64,000 nt of DNA from Pedomonas mirosovicensis (GCF_022569295.1 NZ_JAKFIA010000001.1:821001-885000); one strand, 5' to 3'. Shown: positions 9,895 to 18,180, counted from the stretch's first letter. The notes: generated by a model not told the origin, from the letters alone. Numbers and translations: made by a program.

Positions 9895-10671
9895 TCATCG
9901 CGGGCCTGCAGCCTCTCGCCGGGAGACGAACAGGCCGCCGGTCGGGTTCGCATCGGCGGCCGCATCGCGCGGTGGAGCCGCAGTCCCGCCGTCACGCGAC
10001 TGTGCGTCCGCTTGCGCCGGACCTGCGCCCGGACCGCGTTCCGCAGCGCCGATGAAGAGCGGTGCGCGTGTCCAAGCCAGCGGGTCGGCGGCAGCCACTG
10101 TGACGACGATCAGAGGCGCTTCGCCGCCGACAAGGGGCGCGAGCTGAGCGACATAGGCGCGCGTCTCGGCCGGCAGCGGGCGGCCTTTCGCAAGGTATTC
10201 GTCGTAGCGGCCGGGCCCCGCATTATAGGCCGCGAGAAAGCCCGGTGCGCCGTAGCGATCGTAGAGTTCGCGCATATAGGCGGTGCCCGCGATGATGTTG
10301 TCGCGGGGATCGAATGGGTCGCTGCCGAGCCGATGGCGGGCGCGCAGATAGGCCCAGGTATCGGGCATGAGCTGCATCAGTCCCATCGCGCCCTTGGGCG
10401 AGACGGCGCGCACGTCGTTGGCGCTCTCGATACGCATGAGCGCGCGTATCCACGCGACCGGGATGCCGAACCGCTGCGACGCCTCCGCCACGAGGGCAGC
10501 GAACGGTGCGCTCGCCTCAGCCGGAACCGGCGGCACTGTCTGAGCCAGCACCGGCGACATTGGCGAAGCGGCGATAGGCAGGCCGGAAAGAAGAAGGAGG
10601 AGCAGCCGGTAGGCGGCACGGGACTTCCACGTGCCGCCCCGATGATGCTGCGATCGATGCGGGGTGCGCAC
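9895..10671 (-). CDS. Lytic transglycosylase, conjugation-associated
   Basis: A 258-residue protein. A hydrophobic signal segment (about residues 18-43) is followed by an SLT/GEWL domain with the catalytic glutamate in RIESANDVRAVSPKGAMG (Glu82), MQLMPDTW and the AAYNAGPG motif. It cuts peptidoglycan in the periplasm so that the mating channel can cross the wall, as VirB1 and TrbN do. The frame opens with GTG just after the DUF736 stop, so the two genes nearly abut. The C-terminal 60 residues are low-complexity and specific to this protein. Confidence 0.9.
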   Translation of the reverse strand: MRTPHRSQHHRGGTWKSRAAYRLLLLLLSGLPIAASPMSPVLAQTVPPVPAEASAPFAALVAEASQRFGIPVAWIRALMRIESANDVRAVSPKGAMGLMQLMPDTWAYLRARHRLGSDPFDPRDNIIAGTAYMRELYDRYGAPGFLAAYNAGPGRYDEYLAKGRPLPAETRAYVAQLAPLVGGEAPLIVVTVAAADPLAWTRAPLFIGAAERGPGAGPAQADAQSRDGGTAAPPRDAAADANPTGGLFVSRREAAGPR

Positions 10672-10674
10672 CGA

Positions 10675-11010
10675 TCAGTCCTCCTTGCACGGCTTGGCGG
10701 GCCGCGACCAGTGCAGGCGCCATGCGGCAGTGTCGTCGCCGGAACGGAAGAGATTGGCGCGCAGCGGACGCGAGAACAGCGGGCTGTCGAGCTGCACGGA
10801 GACATAGTCGCCGGCACGTTCGCCGACATGCTTCCAGCCGGCGCCGATCTCGATGCCGTCGTCCCCGCCGAGCAGGACACGGTAGTCCGGCGCGTTCTCG
10901 GCCTCGGACGGCTCGGCCGGAACGAAGGCGAGTTCGGCGTCGATGCCGAGCGCGGTGAGCTGCCCGGAATAGCCGGACTTGGTGCGGGTGAATTGGCCGA
11001 TCTGTGTCAT
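10675..11010 (-). CDS. DUF736 protein (copy 1)
   Basis: A 111-residue protein of the DUF736 family, common on alphaproteobacterial plasmids and integrative elements, with no established function. It starts MTQIGQFTRTKSGYSG and ends in a WRLHWSRP motif near the C-terminus, both typical. The start codon was chosen at MTQIG, which follows a GGAGACGACC ribosome-binding region. It lies immediately upstream of the transglycosylase gene. A second, diverged member of the family is encoded at 17682-18008 in the same element. Confidence 0.88.
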   Translation of the reverse strand: MTQIGQFTRTKSGYSGQLTALGIDAELAFVPAEPSEAENAPDYRVLLGGDDGIEIGAGWKHVGERAGDYVSVQLDSPLFSRPLRANLFRSGDDTAAWRLHWSRPAKPCKED

Positions 11011-11279
11011 GGTCGTCTCCAATGAAAGAACACAAGGGGCAAAACGCCTTCAATCGGTGGCTTGTCCTTGGGTTCGGTTGGGTTTTGACCGGCGTATCGA
11101 CCGATCGGCTAAATCCTTTGCTTCCGCTGGGCAGGTGTTTTCCCGCCCCTCGGTTCTTGAACCATTCTCCAATTCGTGACCTGATGCTTTGGCCTCGGTC
11201 ACAGAATGGCGTTCGGCTCCCGGTTTCCCATTCTCCTTGACGAGCGCAGCCCAGACCTGCCGGGCTCGCTAAACGACCA

Positions 11280-12350
11280 TCAGGACAACCGGGATATCGT
11301 CGACGCGCCCTGCCTGGTGGTGTCGGTGCCGCGCGGCTCGTAAGCGCGCTGGTCCCGCAGGATCTGGAAGGCGATCGTCAAAAGCTTGCGCGCAATCGCC
11401 ACACGCGCCTTGTTGGTTCCTCTGAACTTCAGTTGCTCGTATTGGGCCCGAAGCTGCGCATCACTGGCGATCGCAGGGGCTACCGCTTCGACGAAGGCCC
11501 AGCGCAGCCACTTGTTGCCCTGCCTGATGATCTTGCCGTGGAAGGTCTTGCCGCCGGAGGAATAGGTCGAGGGTACCAGACCCGCATATGCGGCAAGCTT
11601 CTTCGGGTTGCGGAACCGCGCTATGTCGTCGATCTCCGCATCGATCAGCCTTGCAAAGAACTCGCCGATGCCAGGGATCGTCTTCAACAGCTTCACATTG
11701 CCATTGGCCCTGGTCATCACCCGGATCGTCGCTTCCGCCTGCTTGATGCGCTGATCGATGTCGCCGATGAAATCGAGGCCGCGGTCGATCTGGATGCGAT
11801 CGATTTCCGAGAACTTCACCTGCGCCAGCTGGACGCGTCCGGCCTTACCGAACAGATCCCCAAGCTTCTTCAACTGCGCCGTCTGTTCCGGATACCGATC
11901 AAACACCGTCACGATCCGGTTCTTCGTCATCGTCCGCAGCCGCACGTAAAACATCCGCTCGCGTAGCGCGACGCGCAGTTCGCGGGCCCTGTCGGTCGGA
12001 GCCCAGGCTTGCGGTACAAGATCGGCGCGCAGCAGATGCGCCAGCACCGTCGCATCGATCTTGTCGGTCTTGATCTTGGCATCGGCAATCGCCTTAACCT
12101 TCAACGGATGGGCGAGAACGACATCATCACAAATGTCGTCGAGCCAGTCGTACATCACCATCCAGTTGCGGGTCGCCTCGACAACCGCATGGCTGTTCTG
12201 GCGGTAGCGCTCAAGGAAGCCGCCAAGCGACTGGCGGTCGTTCTTCACCCGACCGGATCTGAGCGTCTTGCCGGCCGAATCCTGCACCACCAGATGGCTA
12301 TAGGATTTGTGGTAATCGACCCCGATGTGGTAATCATAGGAGGCAGTCAT
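11280..12350 (-). mobile_element. IS110-family transposase
   Basis: A 356-residue transposase with the two IS110 domains. The N-terminal DEDD catalytic domain begins YDYHIGVDYHKSYSHLVV (Asp12), with an acidic continuation in HAVVEATRNW and TDKIDATVLAHLLRADL. The C-terminal IS116/IS110/IS902 domain carries the helix-hairpin-helix KTIPGIGEFFARLIDAEI and NPKKLAAYAGLVP, with the usual late serine in PSTYSSGGKTF. IS110 elements generally lack long terminal inverted repeats; I saw none and cannot place exact ends. The insertion separates DUF736 from traF, which I expect to lie close together in this module. The start was taken at MTASYDY because longer readings add unrelated sequence. Confidence 0.9.
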
Positions 12351-12515
12351 GCTTCCAACTCCCTTGTTGAGATCGTCGAAACCCCAACAGGATAAGCCGA
12401 AAGGCTGGAAGTGTGACTGTCCCTCGATCATCACCTGCATCTCAGTGATCCGTTCTCGCAGCGGACGTGGCATCTTTCATGCCATCTCCTTCGATTGAGG
12501 GTTGGAAGCGGCGGT

Positions 12516-13061
12516 TCATCGGGTCGGCGCGCGCCAGACGTAGCGGCCGTCGCCGTGCTCATCGGTCCAGAGCGGCGTCGCCCTGCCGATCACGTCGCTG
12601 GTCGGCAGCGGCCCGAAATAGCGGCCGTCGAGGCTGTCGCGGACCGACCAGTTCATCAGGAAAAGCTCGCCCTCCGCGATGCGGCGGCAGCCCTGCCAGG
12701 TTGGCAACGGGCGACCGAGATGGTCGCGGTCGAGCGCGTCGCCCATCGGCACGCCATCGACGGTGATGGCATGGTCGCGGCGGCAGACCTGTTGCCCAGG
12801 CACGCCCGCGACACGCTTCATCAAGGGTACGCCGCGGCCGATATAGCCGCGCTCGACCATGAAGGCGGCGAACGGTTCGGGCGCGCGCACGGCCACGAGA
12901 TCGGTGACCTCGAAGCGGTCGGCCGGCGTGATGCTGTAAAGGCCGATCGGCGTGCTGGCCGACGCGTTCCAGATGAGCTTTGTCGGGAAGTCGACGAACG
13001 AGCCGGTCGCCGTCCCCATCACCGTGAAGTAGGTGACCATGACGTAGCCGAAGCGCCTCAT
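12516..13061 (-). CDS. traF: TraF, S26-family conjugative transfer peptidase
   Basis: A 181-residue signal-peptidase-like enzyme. It has an N-terminal hydrophobic segment, the nucleophile Ser36 in SASTPIGLY and the general-base lysine in MKRVAGVPG (Lys82), followed by the conserved GRPLP and RDSLDGRYFGPLP regions. In RP4 TraF matures and cyclises the TrbC pilin, and trbC is present here at 3968-4300. The ATG overlaps the DUF2840 stop by 4 bases, so it is the last coupled gene of the parA - RHH - DUF2840 - traF run. Confidence 0.92.
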   Translation of the reverse strand: MRRFGYVMVTYFTVMGTATGSFVDFPTKLIWNASASTPIGLYSITPADRFEVTDLVAVRAPEPFAAFMVERGYIGRGVPLMKRVAGVPGQQVCRRDHAITVDGVPMGDALDRDHLGRPLPTWQGCRRIAEGELFLMNWSVRDSLDGRYFGPLPTSDVIGRATPLWTDEHGDGRYVWRAPTR

Positions 13062-13579
13062 GATCCGGCCTTCCGACGCAGGAGGAAGGCCTTGTGGTGC
13101 TGGGCCGTGTAGGCTCGCGGCTGTTCGCCGGCGCTCATCCGATTATGGACGTGCCGCCAATGATCGGGTGAGACCTCGCTTGGATCGATGCCGATCGCCT
13201 CGATCGCATCGATCATCTGCAGCACGCGCTCGACCTTGGGCCAGCCTTCGACCTTGAGCAGGATGTCGCCGCCGGGACGCACGAAGGGCACGGTCTGCTG
13301 CCGCTCGCCGGCACGGACGGTGCGCAGCACGTCGAGATGCGAGGCGATGGTGCCGTAGTCATTGGCGGTCCAGCGGACGAAGCCAAAGACACTGTTCGGC
13401 GCGAAGCGGAGTACGCGCCGGCGGCGGTCGAGGATCTGTTCGCCGACCTCGCGGCCGAACCTGATCCAGTTCTCGATCCGCTTCTCGATCCAGGTGAGTT
13501 CGACTTCGGTCAGGTCGCTTGGCGGCGGCGCGGCCGGTCTCGGTTCGCCGCGCGCATGGATGGCGGCGGCGCCGGTCAT
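13058..13579 (-). CDS. DUF2840 protein
   Basis: A 173-residue protein of the DUF2840 family, a marker of this class of alphaproteobacterial conjugative elements with no known function. Typical stretches are LTWIEKRIENWIRFGR, VRWTANDYGT, VPFVRPGGDILLKVEGWP and DPSEVSPDHWRHVHNRM. I placed the start at the internal ATG because it has its own ribosome-binding site (GGAGA, 6 bases upstream) and matches the family. In the sequence as given the frame stays open upstream, joining this protein to the RHH gene; I attribute that to an indel in the C run at 13600-13604. Confidence 0.85.
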   Translation of the reverse strand: MTGAAAIHARGEPRPAAPPPSDLTEVELTWIEKRIENWIRFGREVGEQILDRRRRVLRFAPNSVFGFVRWTANDYGTIASHLDVLRTVRAGERQQTVPFVRPGGDILLKVEGWPKVERVLQMIDAIEAIGIDPSEVSPDHWRHVHNRMSAGEQPRAYTAQHHKAFLLRRKAGS

Positions 13580-13831
13580 GTCGCGTCTCCAGTGCTTGAG
13601 GGGGAATTCGCGCGCGAGCAGCTCGCGCAGCATGTCGGCAACGGTGACGCCGCGCTGAAAGGCGGCGATCTTGATCCGGGCGCGCTGGTCCGGCGTGACG
13701 TCGATCGTCAGCCGTGCCGAGTAGATCGTGGCGTCGGGCACGCGCGGCGTGGGCGCGTCGGCGGCCCTGATCCAGGTCTCCGCGTCGCCCGGCCGGGTGG
13801 CGAAGCCGCGCTTTGGAGGCGTCGCGGTCAT
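13576..13831 (-). pseudogene. Ribbon-helix-helix partition-like protein, stop codon lost by frameshift
   Basis: The first 75 or so residues (MTATPPKRGFATRPGDAETW onward, with ARLTIDVTPDQRARIKIAAF and GVTVADMLRELLAREFP) form a small RHH DNA-binding protein of the type that follows parA in these elements. As given, the frame runs through the next start into DUF2840. If the run of five G at 13600-13604 had four (or seven), the protein would instead end SSTGDAT and stop at a TGA overlapping the DUF2840 ATG. That is the expected arrangement of coupled genes, so either a real fusion or a homopolymer error is present. Confidence 0.7.
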
Positions 13832-14466
13832 GGCACGACCCTCCCGATCTCGCTGACCAGCGCGGCGATCTCGCGGGCGGCGGCGCTGTCGCTGTCGAGT
13901 TCGCCGACAAGCCGACCAGTCTGCGCGGTATCGGCGAAGGCGACGCGCTGGCCGATCTTGGCGGAGAGCAGCGGCGGATCATGGTCGGCCAGCGTCTCGA
14001 CGGTCTCGCGGGCGATGACGGTGCGCGCGGCGCAGCGATTGAGGACGAAGCGCGCCACGAGCTGCGGCCGGTAGATGCGGGCTTCGCCGAGCAGCGACAG
14101 CATCTCGGCCGACGCCCAGCCGTCGAAGGGCGACGGCTGCACGGGGATCAGTACCAGGTCGGCGGCGAGCAGCGCCGAGCGCATCAGCCCGGCGACGCGC
14201 GGCGGTCCGTCGATGACGACGTGATCAACGTCGCGAGCGATCTCCGGCGCCTCGCGGTGCAGCGTGTCGCGCGCCAGGCCGACGACACCGAAGAGCCGAG
14301 GCAGACTTTCGCGGGCCCGCTGCTGCGACCAGTCGAGCGCCGAACCTTGCGGATCGGCGTCGATCAGCGTGACACGCTGGCCGCGCTGAGCCCATTCGCC
14401 GGCGAGATGAAGCGCGATCGTCGTTTTGCCGACGCCGCCTTTCTGGTTGAGCAGCGCGACGATCAT
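13828..14466 (-). CDS. parA: ParA-family partition ATPase
   Basis: A 212-residue Walker-type ATPase with the deviant Walker A motif at its extreme N-terminus (QKGGVGKTT, residues 8-16), IDADPQGSALDW and VVIDGPP. Short ParAs of this kind lack an HTH and drive segregation with a partner, here presumably the RHH protein whose start overlaps the parA stop by 4 bases. Together with repA it implies that the excised element can replicate and be partitioned as a plasmid. The upstream gap (14467-14674) contains the iteron-like repeats. Confidence 0.93.
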   Translation of the reverse strand: MIVALLNQKGGVGKTTIALHLAGEWAQRGQRVTLIDADPQGSALDWSQQRARESLPRLFGVVGLARDTLHREAPEIARDVDHVVIDGPPRVAGLMRSALLAADLVLIPVQPSPFDGWASAEMLSLLGEARIYRPQLVARFVLNRCAARTVIARETVETLADHDPPLLSAKIGQRVAFADTAQTGRLVGELDSDSAAAREIAALVSEIGRVVP

Positions 14467-14604
14467 GACGGTCTCCCGGCGATGGAGGACTCGTCCACAC
14501 GCGGCGAAAATGCGGTTCGCGTTAGAAAGATTCCGAAGGAATCTAGGTTAGATAAGTTACGGGGCTCGCAAGTTGCTGATTCAACGAGCGGATTCGACGA
14601 TTCC

Positions 14605-14669
14605 GGTCCCCGATAGCACGAGGATCGGGTCCCCGATGGCACGATGGGTCCGGTCCCCGATAGCACGAG
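14605..14669. repeat. Three iteron-like direct repeats between parA and repA
   Basis: The unit GGTCCCCGATAGCACGAG occurs at 14605-14622 and 14652-14669. A variant, GGTCCCCGATGGCACGA, lies at 14628-14644. The starts are 23 and 24 bases apart, about two helical turns, so a protein could bind all three on one face. They end 5 bases short of the repA stop codon. Regular spacing beside a replication-initiator gene suggests iterons (a replication origin or copy-control site), or an operator for parA. I see no companion AT-rich stretch long enough to be sure of an origin. Confidence 0.7.
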
Positions 14670-14674
14670 ACGAT

Positions 14675-15559
14675 TCACAGCTTATCCCCAGGGCGCTTGG
14701 TCGAGCATCGGCGCTGGTGCGGGATGCCGAGCGCGTTCGGATCGATGGGTTTGAAGGAGAGGATTTCGGGACCGCCGAGGCACTGCTCGATGGTCAGGCG
14801 ATAGCCCGGCAGCGGCTGCCGGCGGACGATGTCCCGCAGGTCGTAGGCGAAATGCTTGAGTGGCGAGAGCGAGCCCGACTTGGCGTGGAGATGCGGAAAA
14901 TCGAAGCTCCAGCCGAACTCTTGGCGGCCGCCATGCTTGCGGACGAGGCGATAGAGCCAGCGCTCCAGGCCACCGGTCAGGCCGAAATAATCGCGGTCGA
15001 TGGTCAGCACGAGCGCGTCGTCGAGGACGGCGGCATAGAACCAATCCGGCACGATCAGCTCGAGACCGAGCGGCCGGCCTCTTCCGTCGGCGCGCTCCCT
15101 CCACTCGTTGATCCAGGAGAAGCGATGCAGCCGCCGCTCGGTCGGCTGGCGGATCGATGTCGCCACTGTCGTCGACTGGAGCCGGTCGAGCGCGGCCTTC
15201 AATCGGTCATAATCGCGCAAGGAAACGCCGCGACCGATGAACTGCAGAATCTCGTAAGGTGTCGTCGCCATCAGGCGCGAGGGCCGCAGGCCGTGATCGC
15301 GCGCCTCGACGATTTGGGAGGCGGCCCAGATCAGCACGTCTGCGTCCCAGATGGTGGCCATGCCGTGCTCAGGGACGGCTTCGACGCGGATGACTATGGA
15401 GCCGGCCTTGAAGTTAATCGGCGCCAGTCGCTTCGACTTGCCGAGCGCGAAGAACGGGTACGCCATCAGGTCCTGCGCGTCGCGCGGTGCCAGATCGCCG
15501 GGCAACGCCCGGAAGAGATCGAGTTGCTCGCGTTCGCTGCTGTGATGGCGCGCTGACAT
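14675..15559 (-). CDS. repA: RepA-type replication initiator
   Basis: A 294-residue protein of the plasmid replication initiator RPA family. It contains DAQDLMAYPFFALGKSKR, IWDADVLIWAASQI, TPYEILQFIGRG and the region around RFSWINEW, RKHGGRQEFGW and PLPGYRLTIE that I associate with alphaproteobacterial RepA proteins. It would open the origin during plasmid-like replication of the excised element. The start MSARHHSSERE was preferred over a longer reading with an arginine-rich, unrelated prefix. It follows the HTH gene by 11 bases and precedes the direct repeats. Confidence 0.88.
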   Translation of the reverse strand: MSARHHSSEREQLDLFRALPGDLAPRDAQDLMAYPFFALGKSKRLAPINFKAGSIVIRVEAVPEHGMATIWDADVLIWAASQIVEARDHGLRPSRLMATTPYEILQFIGRGVSLRDYDRLKAALDRLQSTTVATSIRQPTERRLHRFSWINEWRERADGRGRPLGLELIVPDWFYAAVLDDALVLTIDRDYFGLTGGLERWLYRLVRKHGGRQEFGWSFDFPHLHAKSGSLSPLKHFAYDLRDIVRRQPLPGYRLTIEQCLGGPEILSFKPIDPNALGIPHQRRCSTKRPGDKL

Positions 15560-15570
15560 CCGCTGGTCGC

Positions 15571-15852
15571 TCAGCGCTGCGGCGCAGAGTTGCCTGCCGT
15601 GCCGGTGGTTTGGTGACGCTTCGCAGGCAGGACGGTGTTGGCGTCGGCGGTCGAGTTCTTGGTGCCGCGATTGGCCCAAGCCTGCAGGTCGGCGATCGAA
15701 TAGACGACGCGCCCGCCAAGCTTTTTAAAGGCCGGGCCGGTGCCATAGGTGCGATGCTTTTCCAGCGTGCGGCCCGACAGGCCGAGGAAGCGCGCGGCCT
15801 CCGGCGTGCGCAAAAAGCGTGGGGGAGCGTGGAGTGTCGCACTTTCGGCCAT
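15571..15852 (-). CDS. AlpA/MerR-like helix-turn-helix protein
   Basis: A 93-residue DNA-binding protein with a winged HTH of the excisionase/AlpA kind: FLRTPEAARFLGLSGRTLEK, then GPAFKKLGGRVVYSIADLQAW. Such proteins act as excision factors or small regulators; next to repA it is probably a regulator of replication or excision. The start at MAESATLHAPP was chosen because the HTH begins shortly after it. The 40-residue tail is hydrophilic and of no recognised type. Confidence 0.85.
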   Translation of the reverse strand: MAESATLHAPPRFLRTPEAARFLGLSGRTLEKHRTYGTGPAFKKLGGRVVYSIADLQAWANRGTKNSTADANTVLPAKRHQTTGTAGNSAPQR

Positions 15853-15988
15853 GATCGAAGCTCCGTGTGGTGCTGGCGGGCTGCCGGCTGTCGGCGGCGG
15901 TTCCAGCGCACGGTCGTTCGCTCGGGCGCGATCCACGATGTCGAAGATTTGCGGGAATAATCGACACCCCTTGCGGGCATCGGTGCGG

Positions 15989-16745
15989 CTAGGGTTTGCG
16001 CGGCCGTTTAAGGAGGTCGCGATAGCCGCCATGGACGAGCTTCATGCCGTCACGGGCGAGACGGATGGTCGTCTCGCGGAGCGCGTCGCCTGCCCAGGAC
16101 GCCGCCTCGATGTGATGCTTCGGAAAGAGCGCGGTTGCGATGGCGCGATAGCTTTCCTGTTCGAGCCGGGCATCGACCGCGCGCAGCATCTGGCGCAGGC
16201 GCTGCCGCCGCTGCGGCGTCACGCGTGGATCCGGCGCCGCCGGCGGTGCGCGCAGGCCGCGCCAATAGCGGGCGAGAGCCTCCAGGCGATCTGGTGTGGC
16301 CTCGTCGAGCAGCACGATTGCAGCAGCCGGTGGCTGCGCACTGCCCAGGCCGAGACTGCGCGCGCGCATCACCTCGTCGCCGACGCGGATGCGCGTGTCG
16401 GCGACGTCTTGGGACGTGGACGTCGCTATCCCGTCAGCAGCAGGTACAGGTGCAAGCCAGGCCGGGAGCGCCTGCAGGATCAGCATCCACGGATCGGCCA
16501 TCGGCGACCAGGCTGCGTTCGCGCTGGGTGCCGGAAGGGCGGGGTCGGCCGCGAAAGGATAACCCCCATTTGGCCGAGAGAGCTGCTGCAGCCTGGCCTT
16601 CTCCAAGACCTCTTTGCTTAAGTCGGTTGTAGTCTTGCTGATACTCGGGATTGCGCCTCAGAAATTCCCAGGCCAAGTCCGGAGCGTCCAATTCGTTTAC
16701 ATAGTCGTAGGCGGTTGAGATCCGCCATGTGCCTTGCTCGGGCAT
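15989..16745 (-). pseudogene. DUF6499/DUF2285-type DNA-binding-like protein, split by a one-base frameshift
   Basis: The N-terminal part (ISTAYDYVNELDAPDLAWEF, then LRRNPEYQQDYNRL) is the conserved opening of a family annotated DUF6499 next to DUF2285 in rhizobial and sphingomonad elements. The C-terminal part (from FAADPALPAP through LARYWRGL to the end) lies in another frame. The break is in the run of five C at 16563-16567 (G on the coding strand). With four or seven, the sequence reads on as KWGYPFAADP, as family members do. Function is unknown; the proteins are thought to be regulators of the element. Decay or a homopolymer error are both possible. Confidence 0.75.
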
Positions 16746-16874
16746 CCTTGGCCTCCCGCTGCGTCGCTCGACGCGAGAACTGCAAGCCGAAACGATTCTC
16801 GGTTGAGCGGCAATTTGGGAAGCCCGAAGGGTCGCGCGGGTGATGCAATATATGCATCACCGAGGGCTAAAAGG

Positions 16875-17141
16875 TTAATGAAAGCTGGATCGTATGAGGT
16901 CGCGAAAGCCGTTGTCGGTCATCCAATGCGCCCGGGCCAGATGATTTTGATATACAGCTTCCGCGCGCAATTGATCGGTCTGCGGATCGATGCCGAAAAT
17001 GATCTTTGTCACTTCTTCCCAAGGCGCGCCTTCACTTTCCGCGTCGAGCAGGCGCAGGTAGGTCGCGAGATGTGCGCGGTCATAGTCGGTGAGCCGCGCA
17101 TCCGTCGGTGGCTGGTCTAGAAAGTCGGATTTACCGCTCAT
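16875..17141 (-). CDS. DUF2285-like protein
   Basis: An 88-residue protein of a small family found next to the DUF6499-type gene in these elements. Diagnostic stretches are LTDYDRAHLATYLRLLDAES, WEEVTKIIFGIDP and HLARAHWMTDNGFRDLI. Proposed to bind DNA, but no function is established. The start MSGKSDFLDQPP matches the family and was preferred over one six codons upstream. The gap to the preceding pseudogene is about 130 bases and contains nothing I recognise. Confidence 0.78.
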   Translation of the reverse strand: MSGKSDFLDQPPTDARLTDYDRAHLATYLRLLDAESEGAPWEEVTKIIFGIDPQTDQLRAEAVYQNHLARAHWMTDNGFRDLIRSSFH

Positions 17142-17237
17142 AGTTAACCTTTTCCCCACCGCGTCATATCCGAAACGGTGGGAGTTTGCACGACGGCCAT
17201 AGCGTAGAAATGACGGCGCAATGCGGCAATGTTGAGC

Positions 17238-17495
17238 TTAGGCGCGCCGCGCAGGCCGCTGGCGATGTTGCCTGACAATCATCACTCCTTCGCCCTGATC
17301 GGAGTTGAGGAAGACGATGCCGTTCTCCTCAAGCGCTCGGCGGACCTGGTCGCGCGTCGACTCGTGCACGGCGAGCCCGTTCTCGGACTCGACGCGTTTC
17401 AGAGCAGTCAGCGATACCAGGGCCTTGTCAGCGAGCGTCTCCTGATTCCAACCAAGTAACGCGCGGGCGGCCCGTGACTGTCGGGCGGTGATCAT
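17238..17495 (-). CDS. XRE-family HTH regulator
   Basis: An 85-residue protein with a Cro/C1-type helix-turn-helix (ITARQSRAARALLGWNQETL, then ADKALVSLTALKRVES) and the short tail ENGIVFLNS common in XRE regulators of alphaproteobacteria. The start MITARQ was chosen because it begins the HTH and follows AGGAGGTGGTC. A perfect 17-base palindrome lies 43 bases upstream (17538-17554) and overlaps a plausible -10 region. This suggests autorepression and control of the element's leading genes. Confidence 0.87.
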   Translation of the reverse strand: MITARQSRAARALLGWNQETLADKALVSLTALKRVESENGLAVHESTRDQVRRALEENGIVFLNSDQGEGVMIVRQHRQRPARRA

Positions 17496-17537
17496 GCATG
17501 ACCACCTCCTACAGTCCGGACTCCGCACGCCACGAAA

Positions 17538-17554
17538 ACGACTATAATAGTCGT
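17538..17554. promoter_or_regulatory. Perfect palindrome, likely operator of the XRE regulator
   Basis: ACGACTATAATAGTCGT is a perfect palindrome with 8-base arms around one central base. It contains TATAAT/TATTAT-like hexamers in both directions. It sits 43-59 bases upstream of the XRE start codon. A dimeric repressor bound here would cover the -10 box of its own promoter, and possibly of a promoter facing the other way. Confidence 0.6.
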
Positions 17555-17644
17555 CCTTGTATGGTTTGGCGAGCCGAAAGCCGCTCTTCCGCCGGATACC
17601 GGTGACCTCACCGGGCGAACTGATTCGGTCGCCCTGAATTCCGA

Positions 17645-17670
17645 AGGCCCCGGCCTTCCGGCTGGGGCCT
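17645..17670 (-). terminator. GC-rich hairpin after DUF736 copy 2
   Basis: An 11-base stem (AGGCCCCGGCC against GGCTGGGGCCT, one G-T pair) with a TTCC loop, beginning 12 bases after the DUF736 stop codon. Stem strength and position suit a terminator of DUF736 transcription. There is no U-run on the minus strand, so it may instead be an mRNA 3' end or processing structure. Confidence 0.5.
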
Positions 17671-17681
17671 CGCGCGGGGCC

Positions 17682-18008
17682 TCAGTCGCCGCGCCGCCCG
17701 TTGGGACGGGACCAGATCAGTGAGAAGGTGTCGCCGTCCTCGTCATCGAAGAGGTTGGCGTAGATCGGGGCGTTGAAGCTCGGATCGTCGAGCTTGAGGC
17801 CCAGATAGTCGCGGCCCTCGTTGGAGCGCTTGGACCAGGCGGCGCCGATCTCGGCGCGGCCGACCAGGACCCGGTGGCTGGGGGCGTTCTCGCCGGTGGC
17901 GCGCTGATCGGGGACGATGCGCACGTTCTTGGCCTGGACGCTGAGGGTGACGATTTCGCCGGTGAACTCGTTCGAGCCGGTCTTCTTGAAGGTGCCGATG
18001 GTCGCCAT
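17682..18008 (-). CDS. DUF736 protein (copy 2)
   Basis: A 108-residue DUF736 protein, the more canonical of the two in this window: MATIGTFKKTGSNEFTGEIV, then LGLKLDDPSFNAPIYANLF and SLIWSRPNGRRGD. Function is unknown; these proteins are abundant on alphaproteobacterial plasmids and elements. It is a single gene rather than part of the transfer operon, followed by a GC-rich hairpin. About 100 bases upstream lies a structured element (18106-18180) that resembles one upstream of the DUF2493 gene. Confidence 0.92.
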   Translation of the reverse strand: MATIGTFKKTGSNEFTGEIVTLSVQAKNVRIVPDQRATGENAPSHRVLVGRAEIGAAWSKRSNEGRDYLGLKLDDPSFNAPIYANLFDDEDGDTFSLIWSRPNGRRGD

Positions 18009-18105
18009 TGTAAGTCTCCGTTTTCCGTTCCCGAGCCCGCACCATTGCGGCCTCGATGGCGATCGACAGGCCGGAGGCGATCGACGGCGCACCCCGAAGG
18101 GGCCT

Positions 18106-18180
18106 GACAGCTAAGGAGGGCTTTCTTGTCCCGCGAGGAAGGACGGCTTGAGCCGGCAGGGGAAGAAAGTTTGACGCGGC
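18106..18180 (-). ncRNA. Structured intergenic element, copy 1 (upstream of DUF736)
   Basis: On the plus strand the core reads CTTTCTT (18121-18127), an internal segment containing CCCGCGAGGAAGG, a CGGC-TTGA-GCCG hairpin (18144-18155), and AAGAAAG (18163-18169), which pairs with the first arm. A GCTAAGG box precedes it. The same layout, with different but still pairing stem sequences, occurs at 21825-21900. Both copies lie upstream of minus-strand genes. This could be a 5' leader RNA or a protein-binding cruciform; I do not recognise it. Confidence 0.6.

Noticed and set aside
14605-14669. CRISPR array
   Set aside because: Only three short repeats with 5-7 base gaps and no spacers; spacing suits protein binding, not CRISPR. 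No array seen anywhere in the window.
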